Shown here: positions 13,462 through 24,927 of the stretch, piece by piece
How positions within the stretch are numbered: position 1 is the stretch's first letter
Layout of the letters: every line of letters starts with the position of its first letter
Assembly: GCA_013396915.1 (NCBI GenBank)
Contig: VWZL01000808.1
Coordinates: forward strand, 496,001 to 560,000
Direction of reading: 5' to 3'
DNA length: 64,000 nucleotides
Source of the DNA: Stercorarius parasiticus
Taxonomy: Eukaryota; Chordata; Aves; Charadriiformes; Stercorariidae
Program-made: the position numbers and the translations under genes
Notes under the pieces: model-generated
Told to the model about the DNA's origin: nothing
Seen by the model: only the letters and a program-made list of their open reading frames with translations
Databases searched by the model: none

Positions 13462-15600
13462 CTGAACAGAGCACATAGAAATTAGCCATGAGAGGACCAA
13501 AATCCCCAAACGGCAGCACTGCCAGAGGGAATCGCATGCTGCCTACCCTTAAAAGAACAACCCGGCTACTACCACAGGCATTTCAGCTCCGTGGTGGCAA
13601 TCACGCTTCTCCACGCGTTGCAGTGGCATGTCTAAAAAGTCAGCTTTTACCACCAACGTTTTGGGGAGTGAGGGAGGTGCAGAGCCAGACGGCGATAGCA
13701 TTGCTGGTGCTTTAACACCCGAAATACCCATCTGTCCTCCTGACACTCTCCTCCTCCCACAAAGCCAGGAGCATTTGCAAAACACTGAAAAGCACAACGG
13801 AAAGGATGACTCCTGGGGGTTGCTTTTAGGAAGAATTCATCCACCAGCCTGGGCGTTACCATCTGCACCTTAGGAGTGTATCGCCCCATGATGATCGTCT
13901 TGGCCAGTATTGCCCGGCAAGGCCAATGACTGGATTTAGATTGCCAAATCAGTGAGGTTTACTTGCTGCATTTTTTTGGATAAAATTTTAAGGCCAAATT
14001 CAAAATTTGCAGTGTGGGGTACAAAAATTTCGCCCACAACAGAGCTTCCAGAGAAGCAATTTTGCAGGCCAGGAAAAAGCAAGCGTCAGTACTGGCAGCC
14101 ATACACTTGCTTCTCTTCCTTGCAGAGAGCCATTATGTAGTGTTTTCTAAAATTGTAAATGTTCTTTCTGGCTCACAATGGGAAACAACACTAACATGCA
14201 TCCCGGGGTGTGAGATAAAACACGCGGCGCTATTGTTGCCTTTGATTTGTCTTCCATTTATATCAGGTCTCAGTAAGAACTACACAAAGACAGAGCTAAG
14301 ATTTTCCTTCTCAACTTCTCCACATTTCATCCTTTGTTTGGTTCATAAATTCTAGGGTCTAACTAGGATGCTACATCAGAGACAGGGATTTACATTTAGA
14401 TAACATAATGCAAAGAATACTAACAACCATAATCCTCCCCTCTCCGAACAGCTCCAGAGTTCTTCCCACCTGACCTCAGCTTTGAAAAACAGGGATCTGG
14501 CTTACTTGCTTTAAGCTGAACATGCCTGTCTTTCTCCCGTAACCTAACATTCAGGGGTTTTGGTTAGTTTTTCTTTTTTGCCTCCCCCCTTTTTTCTTGA
14601 TTTTAGCAAGTCTCGCTCCCCGTGCTGCCCCTGGCTTAGTCTCTAGCTATGGAGATGGCTCCAGTTTGTAGTCTGGGGGAAAGACCCTGAGCACGGTGGG
14701 GGAGTGTGATAATTACAAGAGGAAGGCTGCTTTGTTTCTTGCAAGTTACCTAAAAAACCAGGTATCAGACACCACCAAGAACAGCTTTCTGATTGCAGGA
14801 CACTTAAGAGAGAAAACTCTTCTTCTTCAGGACCCTACTCACTAGTCGTGGGCAAGCAAAGAGACAGCAACGTGCATTAGAGCCCCAGCAAGAAGTCCTT
14901 GGTCAGGTTCATTGACTCCAATCACTACCAACATTGACACTCAGGTTCCGCGATTTACCAGATTCACAGCTCAGTCTAGGTGTAGGGGGACAAGTACTAG
15001 GGGCTTTTTTGTCTCCCAAACAGCTTCTAACACCACTATGAGCTCGTACCCATTGTTTGAAGTGGTCCATGCTGCTGTTACCGGTCACTCTGGTAACCTT
15101 AGAAGCAGGAGAACAAGGGGTCAGAAATTTACTCTAGATTGCACACATATCAGAGACTTACTTGAATCAAAAGAAAATAAATACAAATAGCAAGTTAGAC
15201 CAAGGCTGGCTTATGACTGGACTATTACCTTTACGTTGGGTAAAAATTGGAGCAACTCATTTGGAAAGCTTAAGCAACGTTATTTCCTCAACCATCTCGC
15301 CTACACTCCAAATTATTGAAGGTTCCTCAAAGTCCTTTTGTATCCAAAGCACCAAATAGAAACTTGAGGCCAAAAATACAAACCACATAACACAAAGTCT
15401 GAACAAAAGTCTTTAAGGAAAAAAAAAAAAGGCGGGGGGGGGAGGGGAACTTTCCATTTTGTCTCAATATGTTTCTTATCAGAGAATGTGTTTTCAAAAA
15501 GACCAGGATTTTTTATTTAGCACTGGAGATCACATCCCCTCTCCCCATCAAATGCTCTTTTAAGACAGAGGTTGTTCTAGATGTCAGCAGACGTAGGTCA

Positions 15601-15800
15601 GTATTTTCAAAAATAGGTGACTACCATTAGGAGCAATTTAAAACTGAGTTTAGATCCTGATTTTCAAAAGGTCCAAGCGCCCAGCAGATCCAGCTGGCTT
15701 CAAATGGTCTCCCTGCATAAGGTGTTTGGGATGTGCTCAGCATTTTTGAAAATCAGGCCACCTATTTGGGATCCTAAACACGGACTAAAAATTCAGTGCC
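15601..15800. repeat. Palindromic, MITE-like ancient repeat
   Basis: Seen: left arm cctgattttcaaaaggtcc (from 15656) and right arm ttttgaaaatcagg (ending about 15758) are exact inverted repeats over 14 bp, with further matching around ccaagcgc versus gtgctcagc; outside them taggtgac and ccacctattt continue the symmetry. A palindromic repeat of this type is, as I recall it, common in turtle, crocodile and bird genomes. The family name was not determined. Confidence 0.55.
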
Positions 15801-16978
15801 AATTCTCACTGCTCTAGGGATGACACTACCCCTCTAACCTGTGCTTAGAAAGTTAGCGACATTATAACTAACAACACGGCTTTTGCCGTCTTTTTCCCAC
15901 AACGGCATCCTGCGAATTACGGAACTGCGAAGAAAAACCCCCGTGCCTATCGTGAAAACTGGCAGACTCTTGAGTCCAACAAGATAACCGTAATTTTCCT
16001 TGAAGCTATTGAGCAAGTCTATAACATCTCCCCAAATCCTCTTAATAATTGATGGCTAAGAGTTCCTTACAATGAGGTGGCCTGAAGGTCAGCCAGAATA
16101 CGGCGGCCAGTGCTCTGGGATACTCAGAAATGCCACATGTCATATGAAAGTACTGAAACCCAGGCTGGCACGCTGCAGTACTCAGCCCTTCCGTAATGCC
16201 ATCCCTCTGCTACGGGGTGCCAGAAAACGTAAAGGCTTATACTTGGGATCTTAGCATCAAAGTCAAGACCTCTACCAATTAAGCCATTGTATTAGCAGTT
16301 GATAGCAGCAGACTTTTGTTCTGCGACAGGAGGATGACATGCACACATTAAAAGCATTTCCTCAAGCTAAACTCCTTCAGACTGCTGGATCTGGACCACA
16401 TTTTATGATTTATTCATAATGAAGAGCTTCTTCACTCATGAACTTGCAGGTGCCCGAAGCCTTTTCATAATACAGCTTTCAGCCGTTCGGGGCTTAAAAA
16501 AAAGAAAGAAACTGATATAGTGCTTCTGCCCTGGGGTCAGCCAGCAGCAACGTCTCCCCTCTTCTCCCTGTGAGCACCCACAGCTGGAGGACGACACAGA
16601 GCTTTTGCCAGCACACAGCACGAGGGTCGGAAATAGAGGCTACAGATGCATGCTATGGTCCAGGTCTGCAAGAATTTGTACACCGGTGCAAGGATTGCCT
16701 CTGCCCGCAGCCTCCACAAATGCCTCGGCGTCCGTTACTTTCACGGGAACTAGTGACGCTTTCAAAAGAATGCAAAGATTGCTAACCCCCTGGTGCAAGT
16801 GACTTCAGCCTTGACAGACATTTTCCCAGAGTCACAGATAAAACTGAAGGATTCAGCCATAAAGGATTAGGAGCGGTGTCATCTAGAATGAAGTCACTGG
16901 CCTTGAACCATGTTTATGTTCAGCCTTGTCAATAGCAAATTTCACAATGTTAAAAACAAGGTTTATTGAGTTTCTTTA

Positions 16979-17000
16979 AATATATACATATATATATATA
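16979..17000. repeat. (TA)n-rich microsatellite
   Basis: Seen: alternating tatatacatatatatatata. A smaller tatatactttatatatatg stretch occurs at about 20523. Confidence 0.75.
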
Positions 17001-19485
17001 ACTCTTGATTTCCTTAGCAGGTTTAAAGGTCTAGACAATTCACGTTACATTGGTTTATAGTTTCCATTTTTTACTACACTCCAGCGCACTAAAAAGCATC
17101 GATCTGACAGACTGAGGAGACTCAAATAACTTCACAACTATGCACAGGATGTTTCTTATGTATGTAAGGAAAGCAAGGAAATAAAATAGGCACCTTGCAT
17201 GGCTCTTTTCACATAGCATCTATTTTACATACTACAGACTCTAAAAGGGGAGGGCCTGAAACATAGAAAACAGGTGGTCTTTGCCTAGAGAGTTCATAGT
17301 TCACAGCAAATCTAGATAGATACCTTGCCTCCTTAGCTACCCTGTTATTCTGATGTAAGCACCTAAAAGAGGTCCCTACACGAGCTGTGCTTTAAGTTGA
17401 AAGTCTGTGGCCTTTCAGTTATCAGGTGTAGAGATTTTTTGGGGTGGTGGGGGAGAAATAAGCCTTGTGCCTTAACGGGTTGTTTCAATTCACACCGAGT
17501 ACCTGTGACAATGCCGAGCCCTGATTGCGAATCTTAAAAGGCTCTTAAGCACAGGGTATCACTGAGCCTCAGCCTGATAAATCCTGCTGAAATTTGGGAG
17601 TATTGTGCAAAGTTAACTTGGACTTATTGTGCAGAGAAGCTCATGAGGAGTTTGCACAATGGAGGGTAGCCTGATTTTACACGATAGCCACAGGTTTTAG
17701 GCTCATTCAATGAATATGGTCTTGCAAAAACGCAACCGCTGAATAAAACAAAACTTCACCTAAACCTCAAACATACCTTAAGCATAGGGAAGGAGGAGGA
17801 GAGGGAAAGTCTCCATGTCACGTCACTTCATGCAGCACCTCGCAGAGGTTTTGGTTGCTTTGCCTCCCACCATCAAAGCTTGGGAATGCGCCTGGCTCAG
17901 GCTGGAGCCCGGCCGGGGCAGTCGGCAGTAGCCCCAACACCGCGCCAAAGCCACCGCAGCTACTGCATCCCGCAGGCAGCGGGTGGTCCTGCTGCACAGG
18001 GAACCGACTGGAAAGGCACATGTGGAGTTGATCAAAATATTTCTGACAAAACCTTTTTCCTGAATCAAATTACTTTTTTTTTTTTTTTCTTTTAAAAGAA
18101 CAGATAGTTTTATGGGAAGTGTCATGTTTTCAAGGAGCCGTACAAATGTAGCCTGAAAAGCCCAAGATTTCCAGAGAAATGTCGCTGGCTCTTGCCAAAA
18201 TTATGAACTGAAGCTATCAGGTTTTCGTCAAAAAAAAAAAAAAAAGTAGTAAAATATCTCCCAAATTTAAAAGAAAATGAGTATTTTTTTAGTTTGTAAA
18301 ACAAACTTTCATGGAGGGAGGAACAGGAGGGAAGTGCTTCACTAGCTAGCAGGAAGCACCAATGAGTGTGTGCACTGGGCATTCATGCAACAGGTATTTC
18401 TAGCAGAGCTAAGCGAGTTCATTCTTCAACCAGCAGGAGCTGGAGGAAGCCTGCTGGTCACAGGTGATACGTGCATAAGACAGCAGTACAACCGCGCTGG
18501 AAATCCACGAAACGGATGCTCCAAATAGGCTGATAAGCATGCAAAGCCATGACATTTAGGCTGTGCACTCCTTAGGGAGAGACAACTGTGTACGGCACCT
18601 TGCGTGATATTATCAGTTCTAGTTTAGGAACTGCGTTGCATGGCTACACGGCACTAACGATTAATGATGGTAGTAATACTAATGGTTAAAAAGATCCTGC
18701 TTATCCTTCTGCATTGTCCCTGCCAGCAAAGTTCTTCACTTAAGTTTCATTTCTTTAATACAGTGGTATTTCATAACCCAAGAGATGACTTAATAGTGTA
18801 CCAATTATGGCACAATAGAAAGTATAATGAAAATAGAACCAAACTAAAGCTCGCTACGTGCAGTTTACCAACTCTTCACTCTCGTGACACATTTGGTTTA
18901 GCAAGCTTAAAAGTTCAGATTCATTTTATTTCTGCCTCTCCTCAGGTTTACTAACTCCGAATTAATGCAGCTCCTTCCGCAGTCCAAATACGAAAGAACT
19001 CTGCAAATAGCTGAAAGAAACGATAAGAACTCTGGGTGACACAGATCACGTACCGTACACAGAATTACTATCCCCAGAGTGAGCCCATGGAGCAGCGGTT
19101 TGTGACATTCGTCATTAAAGTTCAGTCCTTGGAGTGCTACCGTTGTGGTCATGCGCAGCCAGCTCTCCGCTGATAGAGCGGAGCCTATAACCCAAGGCCA
19201 TCCCTCCCGAGGGTAGCGCAAAAGTGATTTGAATATCAGGCCTCGGGAAAGGTGGTTTTCTATCCTTAGCTGGTTTTATTTCCAACAGTCTTTCAAGGGC
19301 TGCTAGTGGGCCAATCAGTTTAAGCGCGCAACAGTTTATGACAACAAAACTGTGAAGTCTCCAGAAACTAGAAACCAGTGAAATGTGGAAAAAGAGCTGC
19401 CTTCTTGCCAAAACAAAATGCCCGGTGATATATAGTGTTGGATGAAAGACAAAGTATTTTGTAGAAACACAGAACTTGCACAAAC

Positions 19486-19548
19486 CTTGTTGTGAAGGCG
19501 TTGGGGGCTGCTGGGTGGCAGCCTCTCTGGTGTCCTCGGCCACCGGGG
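19486..19548 (-). CDS. Internal exon G (63 nt, phase 1-1)
   Basis: Seen: acceptor ccagccttggctctgctcag, donor CAACAAG followed by gtttgt, the same donor context as exon B. Phase 1 reads PVAEDTREAATQQPPTPSQQ between split codons: acidic at first, then a glutamine/proline-rich end with PPTPS, a possible proline-directed phosphosite. GC content is higher than in the other exons. The region is open in several frames, so coding status is less certain, but length, phase and residue use match the series. Confidence 0.62.
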
Positions 19549-21384
19549 CTGAGCAGAGCCAAGGCTGGATTGGCCTCCTGCCCTTCCTCCAGCTTCCCTA
19601 CGGACATATCCTCCCAGCTCTGATTTAATCCCGCACCAGGGCTGCTCAGTGAGTAACTGGGGAGCCCCCTGCTGCTCCAGGCAACGCCTCCTCAGCGGGA
19701 GGACAAGGGAGACGGTGGTTGTGAAGTGTGCCCGGCAATTCCTACCTGCTGCAGTTGCTCTCAAAGGGTTACAGCTCACTCCTTCATTTCCAAAGCCTGC
19801 AGCCGGTTTAACTACTTCACGCTATCATTGGACAGGACAGGGATACAGTAAAGCATGGAGCAGCTTCAAGTGGCGCCATTTCGTTCTGCAGATGCGTCCT
19901 TTGGGTCCTGGGGTTTTGCCCAAAGACTCTTCCACCTCCCAGTCAATTAAGAGAAGGTGCAAAATACCAGAGAAATGGCATTTTCTAGCAATTGTGATAA
20001 CCAAAGCATGTAACCAGCTACTTTAAAAGCAGACTTTGAAATGCCACTGGCTTGCTTCGTTCTGAGCGCATTCCCAGGGAGAATGTCAGGTCGCATAACT
20101 CATTTGTTATCTTTACACAGAGGAGCTCCACTAAGCACCAGCCATCATAAAAATACTAACACTCCTTTTTGTGGAAAACAAATATCAAAGAAAAACGCAG
20201 CATCTCTCTTAAAAAAAGCCAGTTAGCACTTCAAAGATTACCACATGGTCTGTAAATAGCAATGTCAATACGCCAGGGAGCTGCACTCCTCTTTGTTTAA
20301 TGACAGCCTGAGTTACTCAAAAAGAGGTAGCAACGGTACAGGCCTTCGCTGTGACACAAAACTACACTGTGCATTCATTTAGACACACTCTTCGCGTTTT
20401 ATTTCCCTCGCCGGCTTAAAAAATACCAAAAATTGCAACAGCATAAGAACAGCATTTCAATCTAGCCTTATATAAAGCACTGCTCTCCTCTGGGCAACAC
20501 ATGCCCGTCAACACCTACTTCATATATACTTTATATATATGAAGGGGGGTGTCAGGGAGAAAACTGCAGCAACTGAGGTCACATCCTCCATGTTTGCGAA
20601 GAAACCCCCTCCTACATTTGTCCGTCATCCACGGACTGTTTCACGTATTTACAGCTAGTCATTTTAATTATACCTAAATATTTATCTCCAGAGTGGCTAA
20701 ATTAGTAGGTATTTAATTCTAGTGATACAAACACCTGATGGCTGGGTGCTCTCATTTGCCTGTAAATGCAAAACACAAGACACTGAATTCAATTATGTGG
20801 CAATTGTCCACAGGTACCTCTGAGGTATCCGACATCCCACACAAAATCTGTGCTTCACATGCTTAAACAGCTCTCTCTCATGCTTTATTGGGAGGGAGGG
20901 AAGAAGAGAAGGACTTGTGTTTTGTGGGTTTTTTTTTTAAATCTTGTTTGCAGTCACACAGCTAAAGCTTGGAGATTAATAATAAAAGTGCATCTGTGAC
21001 AATGCAGAAACAAATATTGCTCAACGTCAAATACAAAGCAGGATGCAAATTTATTTTTCTGTTAATTAACCAAGCTTTCATCTCAACTGCTCTGATCTGT
21101 AACTAAAGCTCACAAGCTAGTTTCAAACAAGTCTGGGAATTAAGCAAACAACAAACCCCCACGACCCTAAACCAAAATGCCCCAATCCAACAGTCTCCTA
21201 GCACTGGTTAGGTAATTATGTTTGCCATTTTTTATTCTGGGGGACCTGAACAGATTAAAACAGGTTAAAAGGAACAGTCCTCTGCTGCCAACCTAAGAGC
21301 GACAGCCCTCCTCGGAATACCACCAGCTATCAGATGTTGTCAAACCCTGCCAAGAACCGAGAAGCATCCCCGAATATTCTGAGA

Positions 21385-21465
21385 GATAAGAATGGGAAAG
21401 GAAAGATGGACAGAAGGATGGAGGGGAGGACAGACAGAAGGGAAGGGAGAGAAGAAAGAACAAAC
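21385..21465. repeat. Purine-rich GGA/GACAGA tract
   Basis: Seen: roughly 80 bases almost free of pyrimidines on the plus strand, with repeated ggacaga, aagga and ggaggg units. The minus strand, the sense strand of the host gene, therefore carries a long pyrimidine tract inside the F-G intron. Confidence 0.6.
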
Positions 21466-22597
21466 CACTGATCCCCAACACTAAATAACATTACGTTGCC
21501 CTGCAGTTATGCCTAGCCTCTACGGATTTGCTTTCCAAGCTCTTTATCGAAATTGTTCAGGTCCTTAACTCATCTCCTGGGGGGTGAATCGTCGGGGGGT
21601 GGGGTGGGGAGCGGGAGGAGGGCTGAAAAGCCTTAAGCTAATTAAGCATGGCTGAGACACATTTGATGAGATGGGAAAAACGCGATGCTTTTGAAAGGGC
21701 GAAAAATCTCCGACCATCTGGTAGTGGCATTGCAGAGAGAAAAAAGAAGGACAAAGGGGCAGCTCTCCGCAGCGAGGAGGTACAGGACTTCTTTAATTAC
21801 CGGGTCACTGAGACCATTACCGCTCCCAACGCCTGTGAAAGCCCGCAAAACGAGCTTAGGAGACTCAGCAAAAACAGCAGCTCTTAGCAAGAAAAGCATC
21901 TGTAAGAAAGTGAATCAGAGCAGATTTCCCCAAGATACGTCTGCTAATTACAAATGATAGGTAATAGATGGGGGCGGTGAGGCCCCCAGATCAGGAGGAG
22001 ACTTTTCCCAGCAACCTTTCTCCTCCGATTGCTGTTCTCCAAGGCCCTGCAGATGGTGCTCTCTTTAAATTAATACCACCCTGCCAGCCAAAAAGAAGCT
22101 TCTGTTGTACTTGGCAATACAGGTGAACAGCCTGCATTTAGGTTTCAAAATGAATGCCCCAGGTGCTTCATCAATATGGCAAGCAGCTGATGTGCTCCAA
22201 CCTCTTCAGGCCTGGTTAAGGCTCATCTGTGTTTTCCCATCTCTAAGACCGGCTAGAGAAAATTGCAGCGTCCAGAGGGCAGACTTTGCACACTGGAGCA
22301 AAATCTGTGCTATCTTTGCTCTAAATGGCTTTTGTCAGCCATGAGCTGCGAATGCGCCAGTGTGACCCAAACGAGGAGCCCCGCTGCCTTCTCCTCTCAG
22401 ATGAGCTGGATATGGCGGCGGCGGCTGCCTACAGGTGCAGGACAGCAAGGAGCAAGCTGGTTTCGACACCAGAAGCTGTGACCAAACCCCTGCCAAAAAG
22501 CAGAGCGATGCTAACTCTCGCTTCAGGATGCGAATACGTGCAGCTGATTTCCTGCCCTCCCACACGCAGATCCTTCTCCAATTACTTCAGCTGTGTG

Positions 22598-22858
22598 CCG
22601 TGATCCACTCAGATTCACAAGCTGTGCCAGAGCAGGCTATATCCATCCTTGGATGGGAGACCTCATTAAAAGAAGGAAGCGGTACTGGCGATCTGAGGCA
22701 TTGCCCTGCGCTGCTGCCTCCAGGATCAGATACAAAACCCAGGCCTCAGCTGCCTGCGGTCATTAAGTATCCCATAGCATTTGCGATAAGCACAAATGGC
22801 ATTAACCCTATTCTTCGGCCAAATCTCAATGTGAATTTCTCTCCACTAGGCTCCCCTT
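22598..22858 (+). mobile_element. Deu-domain SINE, probably AmnSINE1
   Basis: Seen: a 5S rRNA-like head (gattcacaagctgtgccaga at 22611, then ccttggatgggagacc at 22649) followed by a Deu-domain-like segment with gcctgcggtcattaagtatc, cccatagcatt and ggccaaatctcaatgtgaat up to about 22850. Known: SINE3/DeuSINE families combine a 5S or tRNA head with this Deu domain, and AmnSINE1 is the amniote member; a number of copies are strongly conserved and some act as enhancers. It sits in the 14.6 kb intron between exons F and G. Exact family and edges need an alignment. Confidence 0.75.
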
Positions 22859-23280
22859 GAAGGTTCATTTGGAAAGAGCTCCTGTGTCTTAAACTATCAC
22901 ACTTTTAATTCAGTACTGTTAAACATTGGCTGCATGTAACGCCAGAGGGAACAGTTTCACAAGCAGATTCGGTGATCTCTGTATATATCAGTTTCTAAGA
23001 TAACTTGCGTTCCTTCAGATAGGTACCAGATATATACGTATTTCTTATCATCTGCTTTTCACGCTCGCACGCTTCATGAGCCAACTGGATCTGCAAGCAG
23101 AACTGCATGCCGAAAATCTATTCCCCTCCACGTCCTATGCAATGCTGGAAGCAGGCAATATTACAAATATTGTTTAAGGACTTTTTCCTTTCTTTTCTTT
23201 TCCAAGCAAACTTGCCCGCGTTGCAGGGCTGGGAGATTCAAAACGAAGCTAAAAAAGCATCCAAATTTTTGGACACTTAC

Positions 23281-23316
23281 CTGAAAAAGCAGCTCTGCTC
23301 CAGCTGGCCCCTGATG
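23281..23316 (-). CDS. Possible 36-nt exon
   Basis: Seen: near-ideal donor (TTTTCAG followed by gtaagt) and an acceptor after a C-rich tract (gcagccccccacag). The 36 nt are divisible by three and open in phase 1 (SGASWSRAAFS). The peptide does not resemble the acidic exons, and other frames are open too. Kept only because splice sites and phase agree. Confidence 0.22.
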
Positions 23317-24901
23317 CTGTGGGGGGCTGCAGTACCACCACGTGGTTACTGATTCATCCCATGCGGATCGTGCAGTTCGAGACTCGGGTTTATACGTGCA
23401 AGCCGGTTTATGATGAGACAGGCATTTAAAAAAAATGACAATTGCATAAAGTGACCACAACAGCTGTACTTACTACTCACTGGACAGTTACTACTTCGGA
23501 AGACAGAGAGGTGAGACAAACAAAGCCACAGAGGATGCCAGTTTCGCCACTCCAAGACCAGTGTGGGAGCTGTTAGCTCCGCTCACATCAGAGGGACTGT
23601 AAAATACCTGCCGTCCCAAGGAGGAGGCCCCAGAAAATGAGACCACAACTCGCCAAAAGAGACCACAACACTGGTCTCTCTTGGAGATCCAGCTTTGCAG
23701 ACCAATGCAACCCCCAGAGAGAGGAGCTCCTGATATCCAAAGGAAGGACTGGGTGTGCTTGTAGAGACCATGCCAAGGCACTGCAAAAGCGCAAGGTGAT
23801 ACAACAAGAGTTAGGGACAGTGACTGAACTGAGACACAGCTGTAGCAGCCATGAGCGTCCAAACCCAAGTGAGGGAGAGGGACTGTGCCAGTGCGTACCA
23901 CTGCCCTCGTACCCTGCTGACTAGGGCACGCTGGAAATAAATCCCAGTTCAATTCCCTCTACATGCTGTAAGCGGTCAAATCCTTACCCTCACATCCTAG
24001 AGATGCCTGCAAGGCGGTTGTGAGAGAAAGCCCCTTCCATTCTTCCCATGCACGTTGCACTACCACCTGTGGAGCCCTTTCAACACTCAGGAATAAGCAA
24101 AACAAAAGTGTAGCTGCTGCACGCTCAAAAGAGCAAGTCCTGCTCTGTTTTCCATCCTCTCCAGACCATCTGGGTCCTAGGCTGACAGAGGCGCCACGCT
24201 CGGGTACCAGCACCCCAGAGAGGGGGAGATGCTAAGACACAGCCCTGCTGACTACCCTCCCCGTTTAGTCTGGGAGCTTTTCTGCTAATCCTCCCTGTTG
24301 CCTGGAGAGCTGGAAGAATCAGCCAATTTAATTTCCTTGAATCGAGCTGCTGGAGTTAGGTACTGATTTTTCAGCACTGTGACATCTTATTTTGAAGCAC
24401 CTGAGGTATCTCCATTTGCGCTCATTTGACGCTTTTGTGCTACATTTCAGGCTGACAGATCATACAAACACATCCAGCGAATGCGTTTTAACTGATGAAA
24501 CACCTTGCAACCACGATAGCATTTGGCCACAAATTGGGAATCTCAATTTTTGCCAGCCACAGAGACGGCGACTTTGCCGCCCTGACCCCCTACCTACACA
24601 CCATTGTTAGCTGTAACCGGGGGCAATGGAGGAAAGATTATTGACTTTTTCTTCTTAGAATCCAGAACACAGTTTAACTGATTTTCTATCCAGGTAAGAA
24701 TGGTATATCCTGTAAGTGACGGCTTATTTCCTCCACAGAGAAAATGCTGAACGTGTAAACATGCCGTCTTTCAAGGGCTGTCAAGTAACGTAGGTATTGA
24801 GTGTTTTTTGACAGGACGCTGTAAATGGAATAAAGGCGTTTTTGGCCTCTGCCGCAGCTATGATTACTGGCAGAGCTATGCCCTTCACACTAGTGATTGG
24901 G

Positions 24902-24927
24902 AAACAAACAAACAAACAAACAAACAA
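24902..24927. repeat. (AAAC)n microsatellite
   Basis: Seen: about six uninterrupted aaac units in the F-G intron. Confidence 0.9.

Larger units (their letters stand above)
4802..19485 (-). other. 14.7 kb intron between exons G and H
   Basis: Contains the palindromic repeat at 15.6 kb, a TA-rich microsatellite at 17.0 kb and the weak 13.42 kb exon candidate. Nothing else could be named. Confidence 0.6.

Noticed and set aside
22435..22860. 141-codon plus-strand open frame
   Set aside because: It runs through the Deu-domain SINE, so its frame is a by-product of repeat sequence.
23491..23952. Longest open frame of the window, minus strand, 153 codons
   Set aside because: No recognisable domain, overlapping open frames on both strands, no splice sites in the gene's phase; region is simply stop-poor.
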